Virus record (IMG/VR): IMGVR_UViG_3300025601_000016 | Span: 1-64,000 of that record | Direction: 5' to 3' (one strand) | Source of the DNA: a virus | DNA length: 64,000 nt | Shown: piece after piece, positions 52,419 through 59,693 of the stretch | Layout: every line of letters begins with the position of its first letter | Numbering within the stretch: position 1 is the first letter of the stretch | Translations under genes and position numbers: made by a program | Notes under the pieces: model-generated | Database searches by the model: none | Told to the model about the DNA's origin: nothing | The model's input: only the letters and a program-made list of their open reading frames with translations

Positions 52419-53764
52419 TACAGATAAATTCCTCTTTTGTTTTGATGGATCCCTTTATCATAGACATACACTTTTTTCTTGGCCCGAGAGGCTCCAACAT
52501 ACAGCATACGGCGTAGTTGATTTGAATCAGTGGATGTAAAGATATCGTCCATGATCATAATTACAGAATCATAAGTCGACCCTTGTGCTTTATACACAGT
52601 GGCCGCTTCTCTGTTTCTAAGATCAATAAATGTTTCTTGTAGCTTGTAGAAAGCCCTCCACTGTTTATTATTTTTAAAATGTTTTAAAAGACGATCATAT
52701 TCTAATCTGCTCTCAGGAACATAAACAGAAGTGCGTGTACTAGAGTGAGATGAGACATCTAAGCTATAAGCGCCTAGGTAGTTGTCTCTATCCACTTTGA
52801 CCATTTCTGGCCCCAGAACGTTATGTACAAAAAGCTCTTCTTCAACACTGAAGCTAGTGCTAGGTCCTACAGAAAAATGGTTATTGCAGATCAAATATTC
52901 ACCACCAACAGGATGAGAGGGCAGTCCTCTCAAATTTCTGATGTGATCATTATATCCAATTACAGTATTATTTGTGTATGCAAGTATCCTACAAGAGAGC
53001 TCTTGGTCGTCAGACTTTACGGACCCTCCGGGTCCGTAAATCTGATCGACCAAAGCTCTCAATTGGTCACCATCAACGTGCTCAATCTCTCCAGGAACTT
53101 CACACCAATGAGTGAGACTTTGTCTGTCTGTTCCGTTGACAATGTCTTTCCTGAGACGATCACATAGATCCATAAGCCCTGGCGATTCGGCATTGCGTAC
53201 AGGTGTAGTAATTTCGTAATGGAGGTGTGGGTAGTCGGCTAGCCGTACAGCAGGGCTTAATTGCTCCATGACAGGAGCCAGTTGGTTCTTGTCACCAATG
53301 TAGATGATCTTGCAAGAAGAGTCAGTTGCTTCCTGGATCAGGTTGTAGAGGTTTTGTTCAATCATAGAGGCTTCATCAATGAAGATAATTTCATTGTCAT
53401 GAACTCTCCATTTGTTATTTTTAGTCAGAAGTGTTTGACCTGTACTAAAGTCTTTACGCGGAGCCACTCCAAGAAAAGAGTGGATAGTAGAAGCAAAGCG
53501 TTCTGTTGCTTCAGAAAGTACAGCAGCAGCTTTGTTTGTCGTGCTAGTTAGGATGATTTCTTTTCGAGCGTTTTCATTCTTACCCATGGCAGCGTTGTAG
53601 TTTTTAATTGTTTGAAGCAGAGTGTCGGCAAGCTCTTTTGTAGTAAAAGTCTTGCCAACACCTGGAGCCCCAGTAAGAAAAAACTCTTTACTTTGACCAA
53701 CAATAAACGCGGCGATGCTGTTAACTGCTTGTTGTTGATCCGCGTTCAATGTAGGTCGAGTCAT
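52418..53764 (-). CDS. RecD/Dda-like superfamily 1 helicase (N4 gp37-like)
   Basis: A 448-residue 5'-3' helicase. Motif I is TGAPGVGKTFTT (residues 31-42), motif II IIFIDEASMI, motif III YIGDKNQLAPV, motif V/VI region AATVYKAQGST and LYVGASRAK. Dda-type helicases unwind DNA and displace proteins at the fork. An unusual 66-base palindrome (52995-53060) lies in frame and encodes the segment between RALVDQIYGPGG and KSDDQELS. It does not break the gene. Confidence 0.9.
   Translation of the reverse strand: MTRPTLNADQQQAVNSIAAFIVGQSKEFFLTGAPGVGKTFTTKELADTLLQTIKNYNAAMGKNENARKEIILTSTTNKAAAVLSEATERFASTIHSFLGVAPRKDFSTGQTLLTKNNKWRVHDNEIIFIDEASMIEQNLYNLIQEATDSSCKIIYIGDKNQLAPVMEQLSPAVRLADYPHLHYEITTPVRNAESPGLMDLCDRLRKDIVNGTDRQSLTHWCEVPGEIEHVDGDQLRALVDQIYGPGGSVKSDDQELSCRILAYTNNTVIGYNDHIRNLRGLPSHPVGGEYLICNNHFSVGPSTSFSVEEELFVHNVLGPEMVKVDRDNYLGAYSLDVSSHSSTRTSVYVPESRLEYDRLLKHFKNNKQWRAFYKLQETFIDLRNREAATVYKAQGSTYDSVIMIMDDIFTSTDSNQLRRMLYVGASRAKKKVYVYDKGIHQNKRGIYL
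52995..53060 (-). repeat. 66-base near-perfect palindrome within the helicase gene
   Basis: Two arms of 31-32 bases pair almost completely; only three single-base indels separate them. The inner stem TTTACGGACCC/GGGTCCGTAAA is perfect, with a 3-base loop (TCC on plus, GGA on minus). It starts GAGAGCT (52995-53001) and ends AGCTCTC (53054-53060). It is translated without interrupting the frame. Confidence 0.9.
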
Positions 53765-53766
53765 TT

Positions 53767-54969
53767 TTAATCCTCGTCGTTAATATAAACCAACGTTCCA
53801 TATGGAACTGTTGCGTTTGGGTTATTAGTACAGATCCAAATCAAAGGAACCGAAGGAGCTTTTGATGGAATGCTGACAAACATATCTGTGAAAATTACAA
53901 CCGCGGTGGGTTCGTTTTTCTCGATATGTTTATAGATTTCTTTGAGGCAAGTACCGCCTCGGCCGGTGACTTGAATATTGTCAAATTCATCATCAGCTTC
54001 AAAGACATACTCTTCATGGATCTTTGTATCAAAGGTCACAAGCGTAAGCTTCTCAGGATTGTAAGTGTCTTTAATGTACTTAACTTCTGAGTTAAAACGA
54101 ACAATGTCTTTCTCAGAAATTGAACCAGAAATATCAAGATAATAGATCAAATGATCCAAGCCATGAGAGTTAGTTCGGCCTGGTAAAATCGGATCGTCGT
54201 ACCTTCGATTAATAGCTTTATAAGAATATTCTTGATCGGAAAGTGATTCAAAAAACATCAACAGAATTTCTTGCCAAGGAAGTTTGGGATTCAGAAACTT
54301 GTTGATCATTTGCTGGATCTCACCAGGAATAGACCCAGCTTGATTATTCATCTTTGCAATCGTAGCAGCATCCATGACGTTGCCTTGAGCTTTATTCTGG
54401 ATCTGCGAAGGCGTCATACCTTTTGTAATGCTATCAGGCCCGCTCCCAGGGATAGAGAAATCTCCTCCCTGAGGGTTGTTAGGCATATTAGCTCCGGCTT
54501 CACGTTTACTGTGCAAGTCATCATAGACCTGCTCAGTAGTCATATTTTTATAAGCAGGATCCATCAAATAAGGGAAACCTGACATATCAAAATTATGATC
54601 TTGCAGCATGTTGTTGATCACATGATCAGCCGCGGCATTGTAGTCTTCAAAGTGTCTGTTACCTGCACGCAGCATGTGCTGAAAAGCAATGTGCCAGCCT
54701 TCATGGGCTAGCACAGTTACTCGAGACTTCTGGTTCAAAGACAAAAAGAACTCTGGGTTCCATGCCATAAACACACCATTGGTGCACGCAGTTGGAATGG
54801 AACGATCCCATTCAAATTCGATCGTAGCGATCAAAGATGACAGAAACCCTGAGTTCTTCTCAAAGAAAAGCTGCACTTTGGTTCTATCCAAAGCTTTGTT
54901 GAGAGTAATAATCTCACCTGCAGTCAAAGGCTTTTCAGATACAAAATCTGATGGATCGAAACTAGGCAT
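53767..54969 (-). CDS. VWA-domain protein with zincin-like N-terminus (N4 gp25-like)
   Basis: A 400-residue protein. The N-terminal domain holds H89-E90-G-W-H93 (TVLAHEGWHIAF), a DUF2201-type metallopeptidase-like motif. A Gly/Pro/Gln-rich linker follows (MPNNPQGGDFSIPGSG). The C-terminal VWA domain has the MIDAS motif DISGSIS and later VVIFTDMF. It is paired with the AAA+ gene upstream, the MoxR-VWA chaperone arrangement. The equivalent N4 pair (gp24/gp25) is conserved and may remodel replication or transcription complexes. Confidence 0.85.
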   Translation of the reverse strand: MPSFDPSDFVSEKPLTAGEIITLNKALDRTKVQLFFEKNSGFLSSLIATIEFEWDRSIPTACTNGVFMAWNPEFFLSLNQKSRVTVLAHEGWHIAFQHMLRAGNRHFEDYNAAADHVINNMLQDHNFDMSGFPYLMDPAYKNMTTEQVYDDLHSKREAGANMPNNPQGGDFSIPGSGPDSITKGMTPSQIQNKAQGNVMDAATIAKMNNQAGSIPGEIQQMINKFLNPKLPWQEILLMFFESLSDQEYSYKAINRRYDDPILPGRTNSHGLDHLIYYLDISGSISEKDIVRFNSEVKYIKDTYNPEKLTLVTFDTKIHEEYVFEADDEFDNIQVTGRGGTCLKEIYKHIEKNEPTAVVIFTDMFVSIPSKAPSVPLIWICTNNPNATVPYGTLVYINDED

Positions 54970-54979
54970 AACTAACTCC

Positions 54980-56041
54980 TCAAACTGTGCTGAGATCCGT
55001 AATCATCTTCATGGCGTATTGACCAAATTCTGGAACTTCACGGTCGATGTTTTTAAAGCGTGTAATCACGCCACGACAAAAGATAACTTGGAAATCAGCA
55101 CCAAAACGTTGAATGAAAGGTAGGATCTTAACAACCTCACCTTTAGTGACTTTGTTTGATGCCCAACAAATCGTTGCAAACTTAGCACTTGCTTCCGTTG
55201 GCACAGAGATTCTAGCATTCATTTTTGGATCCAGAAGATCAGCCCAATCAGGAATATCTTTTTGAACTTCACAAAAAGTCAAAAAGTCGTATCCAGCCGC
55301 TGCGCCAATCGTACCGGCTACTCGTGGTAGCATGTTTTCACGCACAATTTTCTTGCCATTAATCAGGCGATCAAGGAACTCCCAGGTCCGCGGACATGCA
55401 TAAGTTTTGTCTGTGTGATCTGGTGTAAAGTTCAAAAGCATTGCTTGATTGAATTGAACATACGCAGTGATGCGATAGTCGATACCTTTTTGAGTAGCCC
55501 ACTTAACCCAGTCTTTTGTAGAGACATTGAGTTCATAGTGAATAAGACGTGACTGAAGAGCAGTAGACATTTTATGAACTACGGCTTTGTCAGTAATCTT
55601 GTTACCACATGCAATTGTGTAGACGTTCTCATGAAGATTAAAGCTACCAACCTGACGATCCAAGATGAGCTTATAAGCAGCAGCCTGTACGGCTTTGTTT
55701 GCTGACGACAGCTCGTCAAGAAGCAGCAACCAACCATTCATTGCTTGTGTGGTTCCATCGTCCAGAGTACGCATAGGAAGCTCCTCACCCTCAAGTGGGA
55801 AGATATCAAAGGGCGTAAACGTAGCCTTATTACCATCTCGCATAGGGAAGCCCTGAAGATCTTCAGGTGTACACTGGCTCAAACGAAGATCGATAAGTTT
55901 TAGGTTAGCTTTATTAGCAAACTCTCTTGCTGCGTCAGACTTACCAATGCCTGGCGAAGAGGTAATGTAAGGAACAAGACCATTTTTAAGGCATTCAGCC
56001 AGCTCCGTTTGGAGCTGGCCGTGATTGATAGTGATATCCAT
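54980..56041 (-). CDS. MoxR-like AAA+ ATPase (N4 gp24-like)
   Basis: A 353-residue AAA+ protein. Walker A is SSPGIGKSDAA (residues 28-38), Walker B LLLLDELSSA (about 100-110), with a sensor region CGNKITDK. It belongs to the MoxR-type group that acts with VWA partners, here encoded 10 bases downstream. A strong hairpin covers codons 8-15. Upstream leader GAGATCTCCC before ATG is shared with the gene at 58930-59154. Confidence 0.85.
   Translation of the reverse strand: MDITINHGQLQTELAECLKNGLVPYITSSPGIGKSDAAREFANKANLKLIDLRLSQCTPEDLQGFPMRDGNKATFTPFDIFPLEGEELPMRTLDDGTTQAMNGWLLLLDELSSANKAVQAAAYKLILDRQVGSFNLHENVYTIACGNKITDKAVVHKMSTALQSRLIHYELNVSTKDWVKWATQKGIDYRITAYVQFNQAMLLNFTPDHTDKTYACPRTWEFLDRLINGKKIVRENMLPRVAGTIGAAAGYDFLTFCEVQKDIPDWADLLDPKMNARISVPTEASAKFATICWASNKVTKGEVVKILPFIQRFGADFQVIFCRGVITRFKNIDREVPEFGQYAMKMITDLSTV
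55998..56019 (-). repeat. Strong hairpin in the first codons of the AAA+ gene
   Basis: GCCAGCTCC pairs perfectly with GGAGCTGGC around a 4-base loop. It lies only about 23 bases inside the gene, where secondary structure can lower initiation or serve as an RNA-processing or polymerase signal. Confidence 0.8.
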
Positions 56042-56066
56042 GGGAGATCTCTTTTCTTGGGTTAAG

Positions 56067-56255
56067 TTAAAGGTCGTCTTTTTGAATTATTCTGGAACCA
56101 CACCTGTTAGCGCAGTGCTCAGCTACATCATCAGACAGTCCTACTTTGTGGATTACACCTGATGGGTATTCTAAATGATAGATGTTGTGTTCTCGGCCGG
56201 TCGTCATTTTACGATAAATAGGGACAATCAATCTATTTCTTGGTTCGTCTGACAT
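56067..56255 (-). CDS. Small hypothetical protein
   Basis: A 62-residue protein with ATG 56255 behind CGAGGAC. It starts MSDEPRNRLIVPIYRKMTTG and contains a Tyr-rich beta-like centre and two Cys near the end (HCANRCGS). The overlapping upstream gene suggests coupling. Function unknown. Confidence 0.65.
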   Translation of the reverse strand: MSDEPRNRLIVPIYRKMTTGREHNIYHLEYPSGVIHKVGLSDDVAEHCANRCGSRIIQKDDL

Positions 56256-56397
56256 GCTTTTTGTCCTCGGTTGTGATGAGTAGTTTTGCAATTTTTGGTT
56301 CGTCTCTGTGTATGCGTTTAAATAAATGCATAGCAATACGGACTCGATCCAGATGATTGGCTATCTCAAGAGATTCTTGAGCTGTTCGATTTCTCAC
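56233..56397 (-). CDS. Possible GTG-started small basic protein
   Basis: A 54-residue frame starting GTG 56397, whose first bases overlap the stop of the membrane peptide gene (GTGA). It reads VRNRTAQESLEIANHLDRVR and is basic and helical, ending HVRRTKK. No separate ribosome-binding site is visible, so translation would depend on coupling. Its end overlaps the next gene by 23 bases. Moderately supported. Confidence 0.45.
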   Translation of the reverse strand: MRNRTAQESLEIANHLDRVRIAMHLFKRIHRDEPKIAKLLITTEDKKHVRRTKK

Positions 56398-56501
56398 AAC
56401 AAAGCTATGATGTTAGGAATATTGAATAGTAGAAACAAAATAGCAGCCCAAAGAATTATCGTTATACCTACTGTAATAAAAAAACCTTTACGACGGGACA
56501 T
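56394..56501 (-). CDS. 35-residue membrane peptide
   Basis: ATG 56501 follows AAAGGAATGAAGT and overlaps the end of the DnaA-like gene in another frame. The peptide begins MSRRKGFFITVGITIILW: a basic cap, then a single strongly hydrophobic helix to the end. A one-span inner-membrane micro-protein is predicted, N-terminus in the cytoplasm. Such peptides in phage early regions often alter host membrane functions, but nothing specific is known here. Confidence 0.65.
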   Translation of the reverse strand: MSRRKGFFITVGITIILWAAILFLLFNIPNIIALL

Positions 56502-56853
56502 ACTTCATTCCTTTCGTTGCCTCTGCATAAATTTGTCGTATCAAATGTATTCCGGCATTTGGTGATGTGTCATAAAGCTCAGCACTAATTTTTCGTACAG
56601 CATGCAGCACTGTCGTATGGTCTGAGTGTCCAGTTTTTCTTGCAGCTCTTGGTAAGCTCCAACCAGATTCAACACACAAAAGAAACCAAAAATAATGTCT
56701 AGCAGCAACGTAGTTACTTTTTTTGGTTTTAATCTTCAGATCATCTAAATTCATTTTATGAATCTTCATGACTGCTTTTAGATGTTTGTCTGATGCGTCT
56801 TTGGCACTCTCTACAACAATCTGATTACAACATGGGCAAATACGTTGGTTCAT
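56488..56853 (-). CDS. DnaA domain IV-like DNA-binding protein with zinc-ribbon start
   Basis: A 121-residue protein. The N-terminus has CPCC (residues 6-9), a small metal-binding knuckle. Residues about 48-90 match the DnaA C-terminal helix-turn-helix: AARHYFWFLLCVESGWSLPR followed by TGHSDHTTVLHAVRKI, where DHTTVLHA is the DnaA signature loop that contacts the DnaA box. There is no AAA+ domain. It could bind origin-like boxes in phage or host DNA. Family assignment is good; role is inference. Confidence 0.75.
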   Translation of the reverse strand: MNQRICPCCNQIVVESAKDASDKHLKAVMKIHKMNLDDLKIKTKKSNYVAARHYFWFLLCVESGWSLPRAARKTGHSDHTTVLHAVRKISAELYDTSPNAGIHLIRQIYAEATKGMKYVPS

Positions 56854-56854
56854 A

Positions 56855-57088
56855 TTATTCTTTCTGTTCGTTCATCATGTTCATGAGACTAGGCATTGAT
56901 CTACTAAACTCACCACAATGCTCATCATCCTCAACCCTGGGTCTGAGATTATCAAACTGGACAAGTGTTTCTTGCCCAACAGTTAGATAGGACACATAGG
57001 GAATGGGAGGATATCTATAACAATGTCCCCCATAAGTGTCTCTTTTCTTCATGAACTCACAATTAGTACAAGTGCGATCATTCATCAT
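56855..57088 (-). CDS. Small Cys-rich (zinc-knuckle-like) protein
   Basis: A 77-residue protein; start ATG 57088 is supported by GGAGATTGAAT in front. The pattern CTNCEF, GGHCYRYPP and CGEF gives four Cys spaced as in small zinc or iron-sulphur proteins that are common in phages. It overlaps the end of the upstream gene by 11 bases. Function unknown. Confidence 0.75.
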   Translation of the reverse strand: MMNDRTCTNCEFMKKRDTYGGHCYRYPPIPYVSYLTVGQETLVQFDNLRPRVEDDEHCGEFSRSMPSLMNMMNEQKE

Positions 57089-57326
57089 ATTCAATCTCCT
57101 CATGGTAATACGTCTTACTGTTGTGATGCTTTTTTGTAGCAATAAAGCCTAGCACATTTACAACATGATGCGGAGGTCCATACGAGAAAGAACCATTACT
57201 TTCAGTTACGCTCCAGATTTGAGAAGGTTTGTAGCCAAGCTCAATCAAATCAATTGGACGTCTGAAGTAATTACCGTTTTTATCCCGTATTTCTTCAAAC
57301 GGAAATTCTCGATAATAGTCAGTCAT
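57078..57326 (-). CDS. Small hypothetical protein
   Basis: An 82-residue protein, MTDYYREFPFEEIRDKNGNY at the N-terminus, His/Tyr-rich at the C-terminus (KKHHNSKTYYHEEIEYDE). It overlaps the pentapeptide-repeat gene stop by 4 bases (starts 57326) and the downstream Cys-rich gene. No motif recognised. Confidence 0.7.
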   Translation of the reverse strand: MTDYYREFPFEEIRDKNGNYFRRPIDLIELGYKPSQIWSVTESNGSFSYGPPHHVVNVLGFIATKKHHNSKTYYHEEIEYDE

Positions 57327-57946
57327 GCCGCATCCCTCTGCAGAGCAGTCGCAGCCCCTTCGATAAAATCCACAATCCGCAACGCTTCAGACTGGTAGCG
57401 CCTGGATGTCACCGTCTGGCAATGCTCGCGGGCCTGCTTAATTGCATCCCCACCAATCCATGTCCTGCACCCTGCCGTGATGACCAGCCCGCCGAGAATG
57501 GAAGTCCACGCGAAATATTCGTGACCGTCCAAACGAGTGACACGAGCGAACAGGATTAGTCCGCCCAAATTAGCACCGCGCATATCGGCACCGCGTAGAT
57601 ATGCACCGACCAGATAAACACCGTTCAGATTGGCACCACTTAGATTAACATCGCGCATATATGCACCGCGCATATCGGCACCACGCATATCAGCACCGTA
57701 CAAATTAACACCGCCCAGATCGGCATAGCTCAGATCGGCACCGCGTAGATATGCACCGCTTAGATCGGCACCGCCTAGATAGGCACCGCCTTTAAAGGCG
57801 ACCTTTACAGCCAGCCCCAGCTTTACGCCCCAGTCTGCGCTTTTATTGCATTCGATTTTGGCGGTGAATTGGACCTCATGCGTCCAGCGATTTTTGATTT
57901 TGTAATGTTGTTCCTTGATTGTTTCAATCTCTCTCTCATCAACCAC
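57323..57946 (-). CDS. Pentapeptide-repeat protein
   Basis: 207 residues from GTG 57946, chosen because AAAGGA stands in front and the upstream gene stops just before. Residues about 55-130 are 15 or more pentapeptide repeats (GADLS, GAYLR, GADMR, GANLN), which fold into a right-handed four-sided beta helix. Some such proteins mimic DNA and protect or inhibit gyrase; others are of unknown use. The C-terminal part has a hydrophobic patch (WTSILGGLVITAGCRTW). The gene is more G+C-rich than its neighbours, which suggests recent transfer. Confidence 0.85.
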   Translation of the reverse strand: MVDEREIETIKEQHYKIKNRWTHEVQFTAKIECNKSADWGVKLGLAVKVAFKGGAYLGGADLSGAYLRGADLSYADLGGVNLYGADMRGADMRGAYMRDVNLSGANLNGVYLVGAYLRGADMRGANLGGLILFARVTRLDGHEYFAWTSILGGLVITAGCRTWIGGDAIKQAREHCQTVTSRRYQSEALRIVDFIEGAATALQRDAA

Positions 57947-57947
57947 T

Positions 57948-58091
57948 TTATTTAGATCCTTTTTTAATTGGATAAAGAAGCGCCTCGAGCTCACGAATGT
58001 AAGCTACGAGGCGAAGAGTAGTCTCAGCATCTGGGTCTACAGCAAGAGCTGCTTTAGCGTCAGCTTCTATCTTATCCAGGTCAAGATTCAT
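57948..58091 (-). CDS. 47-residue small acidic protein
   Basis: ATG 58091 overlaps the stop of the previous membrane-peptide gene (ATGA). The sequence begins MNLDLDKIEADAKAALAVDP and ends with a helix RLVAYIRELEALLYP and basic KKGSK. It resembles the short 'RxLxxxIxELE' proteins of phage early regions. It also reads through the region preceding the pentapeptide gene and supplies its ribosome-binding site. Function unknown. Confidence 0.6.
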   Translation of the reverse strand: MNLDLDKIEADAKAALAVDPDAETTLRLVAYIRELEALLYPIKKGSK

Positions 58092-58219
58092 GACACTAGC
58101 TTAGAGATAAATAGCACCCCCAAACAAAAAATAATAAGCACCGCTACAGTGCCCATAGCTAGTTGAACCATGTCGGCTCTGTATTCTTTATCTGTGATTA
58201 TTTCATATTTCTTTTTCAT
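58088..58219 (-). CDS. 43-residue single-span membrane peptide
   Basis: ATG 58219, just after the tRNA-Arg gene. It starts MKKKYEIITDKEYRADMVQL and continues with one hydrophobic helix (GTVAVLIIFCLGVLFI) and a short end KLVS. A single inner-membrane span is predicted. Coupled by ATGA to the next gene. The ribosome-binding site is weak. Confidence 0.55.
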   Translation of the reverse strand: MKKKYEIITDKEYRADMVQLAMGTVAVLIIFCLGVLFISKLVS

Positions 58220-58236
58220 GATAAATCTCATTGAGT

Positions 58237-58313
58237 TGGTTCACCCGACAGGACTCGAACCTGTGACCCTCCGCTTAGAAGGCGGATGCTCTATCCAGCT
58301 GAGCTACGGATGA
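58237..58313 (-). tRNA. tRNA-Arg (anticodon TCT)
   Basis: Full cloverleaf on the minus strand: acceptor TCATCCG/CGGGTGA (one T-G pair), D arm GCTC-AGCTGGATA-GAGC, anticodon arm TCCGC-CTTCTAA-GCGGA, T arm ACAGG-TTCGAGT-CCTGT, discriminator A and encoded CCA. TCT decodes AGA, a codon common in this phage but often rare in G+C-rich hosts. Confidence 0.95.
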
Positions 58314-58316
58314 TTG

Positions 58317-58640
58317 TTAAAATAACCAGTGTTTGTGGGGAGGGTGAGAAAATGCCTCAGCCTGCCCTACATGACGATAATACTTTCCGAGGAAAGCCTT
58401 ACGTTCATGTTCTGTAAACGGATACGGTGGACACTGATTCCACCGACCGGCAGTAGCTTTAAAGAACAACACAGGATCTATGTCAGCCTTTAACGCGTTA
58501 CATCTTTTGCAGCAATCTACGAGAATGTAACCACCGTATTTCTTGGGCCATAGATGATCAGCTGTTCGTTGAGTGCCTATATCGCGCCCTCTAACTTTGG
58601 CGCTGTGTGTCATTTTTTCATGACAATAGAAGCACTCCAT
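58317..58640 (-). CDS. HNH-type nuclease-like protein
   Basis: A 107-residue protein from ATG 58640 (AAAGG ribosome-binding site). It has a CFYCHEKM metal pair, TADHLWPKKYGG and CCKRCNALKAD: the CxxC...DH...N...CxxC arrangement of HNH/zinc-finger nucleases. It lies 4 bases from the tRNA-Arg gene, a common place for homing or packaging nucleases. Catalysis is not certain because the last HNH histidine is not obvious. Confidence 0.7.
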   Translation of the reverse strand: MECFYCHEKMTHSAKVRGRDIGTQRTADHLWPKKYGGYILVDCCKRCNALKADIDPVLFFKATAGRWNQCPPYPFTEHERKAFLGKYYRHVGQAEAFSHPPHKHWLF

Positions 58641-58644
58641 TAGT

Positions 58645-58926
58645 TTACCTTTCTTTTTTAAACTCAAAATTTATTTTCTCAATTTGGTAGCATGTAGGTC
58701 CATGTATAACGAAGGTTATAAACACCAGAAAAACAATTAGTTTTCTTGCGTCTTTACCATCGTGCTCTGCCACCAAAAGCATAATTTTATCAATATTGTG
58801 TCTATCACCAAGAGCCTTTGGAAAGCCTTTTACACAATCTATCAATAAAAAAATAATGCCTGATCCAACCCACATAAGGCTGAACCAGGCAATGAGTTGT
58901 CCCATCAGGGATGCCATATCTAACAT
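58645..58926 (-). CDS. Small membrane protein with two spans
   Basis: A 93-residue protein. Two hydrophobic segments (LIAWFSLMWVGSGIIFLLI and KLIVFLVFITFVIHG) separated by a charged loop suggest an inner-membrane hairpin. The end is basic. No strong ribosome-binding site is visible, and the preceding gene stops 3 bases away, so coupling is likely. Function unknown. Confidence 0.65.
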   Translation of the reverse strand: MLDMASLMGQLIAWFSLMWVGSGIIFLLIDCVKGFPKALGDRHNIDKIMLLVAEHDGKDARKLIVFLVFITFVIHGPTCYQIEKINFEFKKER

Positions 58927-58929
58927 GGC

Positions 58930-59154
58930 TTAATCAACGATCGTCTCTTCATTTGGAGATACGCTTTCTAGCTCATCTCCATTGATCAGAGTAAAGCCTT
59001 CTTGGTTTTTGGCGTAATAGCCTGCAGCGCCTTTGATAGGCAACTGGCTCATGCCTGAGAATTCAAATCCTTCCGGAGCCTCTTCAGGTTTCGTAGTAAA
59101 GAACTTGATTTTCTTGGCAGAGTTATCGATAAAATAGTAACGGGCTTGGGACAT
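58930..59154 (-). CDS. Small hypothetical protein
   Basis: A 74-residue protein beginning MSQARYYFIDNSAKKIKFFT, beta-rich and acidic at the end. Its leader GAGATCTCCC before ATG is identical to that of the AAA+ ATPase gene. A weak inverted repeat (CTTAGCT/AGCTGAG) lies in front. Function unknown. Confidence 0.7.
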   Translation of the reverse strand: MSQARYYFIDNSAKKIKFFTTKPEEAPEGFEFSGMSQLPIKGAAGYYAKNQEGFTLINGDELESVSPNEETIVD

Positions 59155-59187
59155 GGGAGATCTCTCAGCTAGGGTTGAGCTAAGAAA

Positions 59188-59640
59188 CTACTCTTCTGCT
59201 TGGCTATGGTCAATTCCTTTATAGAACATAGCTACGTTTGTTGCTTTGTTTGAAGCAAAAACCTGATCTCTATTTTTTGCTTCTGTTTCATTAGTCCAAT
59301 ACATTATTTTTCCTGCTGAATATGCATGAAGACCGTCTTTAAAATAGTGTTCTTGGAAGTCCTCATCATCTTCTCCATTAACATAACATTGAATTAGACA
59401 CCCTGTGTATATTGATGAGATTTTTAATAGTTCTTCTTTAAAACCATACCATTTAAGTTTTTCAGAAGAATAAAAGAATATTTCTCTACTTAAACAATCT
59501 ACTGATGATTCAAAAAACTCAAGTATTTCAAAAGAGTTTTCAAAAAAATAATCAAAAAAGGATTTGTTTAACCCGGCAGCCATTTTCTCATATTCTTCAG
59601 TGTATTCAATACTCACCTCAAACATTGAACGATAACCCAT
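59188..59640 (-). CDS. Hypothetical acidic aromatic protein
   Basis: A 150-residue protein, first gene after the terminator at 59655-59687. It is rich in Phe, Tyr and Glu (FFDYFFENSFEILEFFESS) with an acidic centre (CYVNGEDDEDFQEHYF). The start has AAAGGAAATATATA in front. It resembles no family I can name. High acidity could point to DNA mimicry, but this is only a thought. Confidence 0.65.
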   Translation of the reverse strand: MGYRSMFEVSIEYTEEYEKMAAGLNKSFFDYFFENSFEILEFFESSVDCLSREIFFYSSEKLKWYGFKEELLKISSIYTGCLIQCYVNGEDDEDFQEHYFKDGLHAYSAGKIMYWTNETEAKNRDQVFASNKATNVAMFYKGIDHSQAEE

Positions 59641-59654
59641 TATATATTTCCTTT

Positions 59655-59687
59655 AAAAAAACCGGAAGAGAGCGAACCCTCTTCCGG
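59655..59687 (-). terminator. Strong intrinsic terminator after the RNAP operon
   Basis: On the minus strand CCGGAAGAG pairs perfectly with CTCTTCCGG (9 bp, 8-base loop), followed by seven T. It ends the operon that starts with RNAP1. Confidence 0.93.
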
Positions 59688-59693
59688 CAATAG

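Noticed and set aside
57540-57800. Regularly spaced short repeats that could be taken for a CRISPR array
   Set aside because: They are pentapeptide codon repeats in an open frame without constant spacers.
57947-57994. GTG start at 57994 for the pentapeptide-repeat gene
   Set aside because: No ribosome-binding site there, and the stretch is used by the 47-residue gene in another frame; GTG 57946 has AAAGGA in front.
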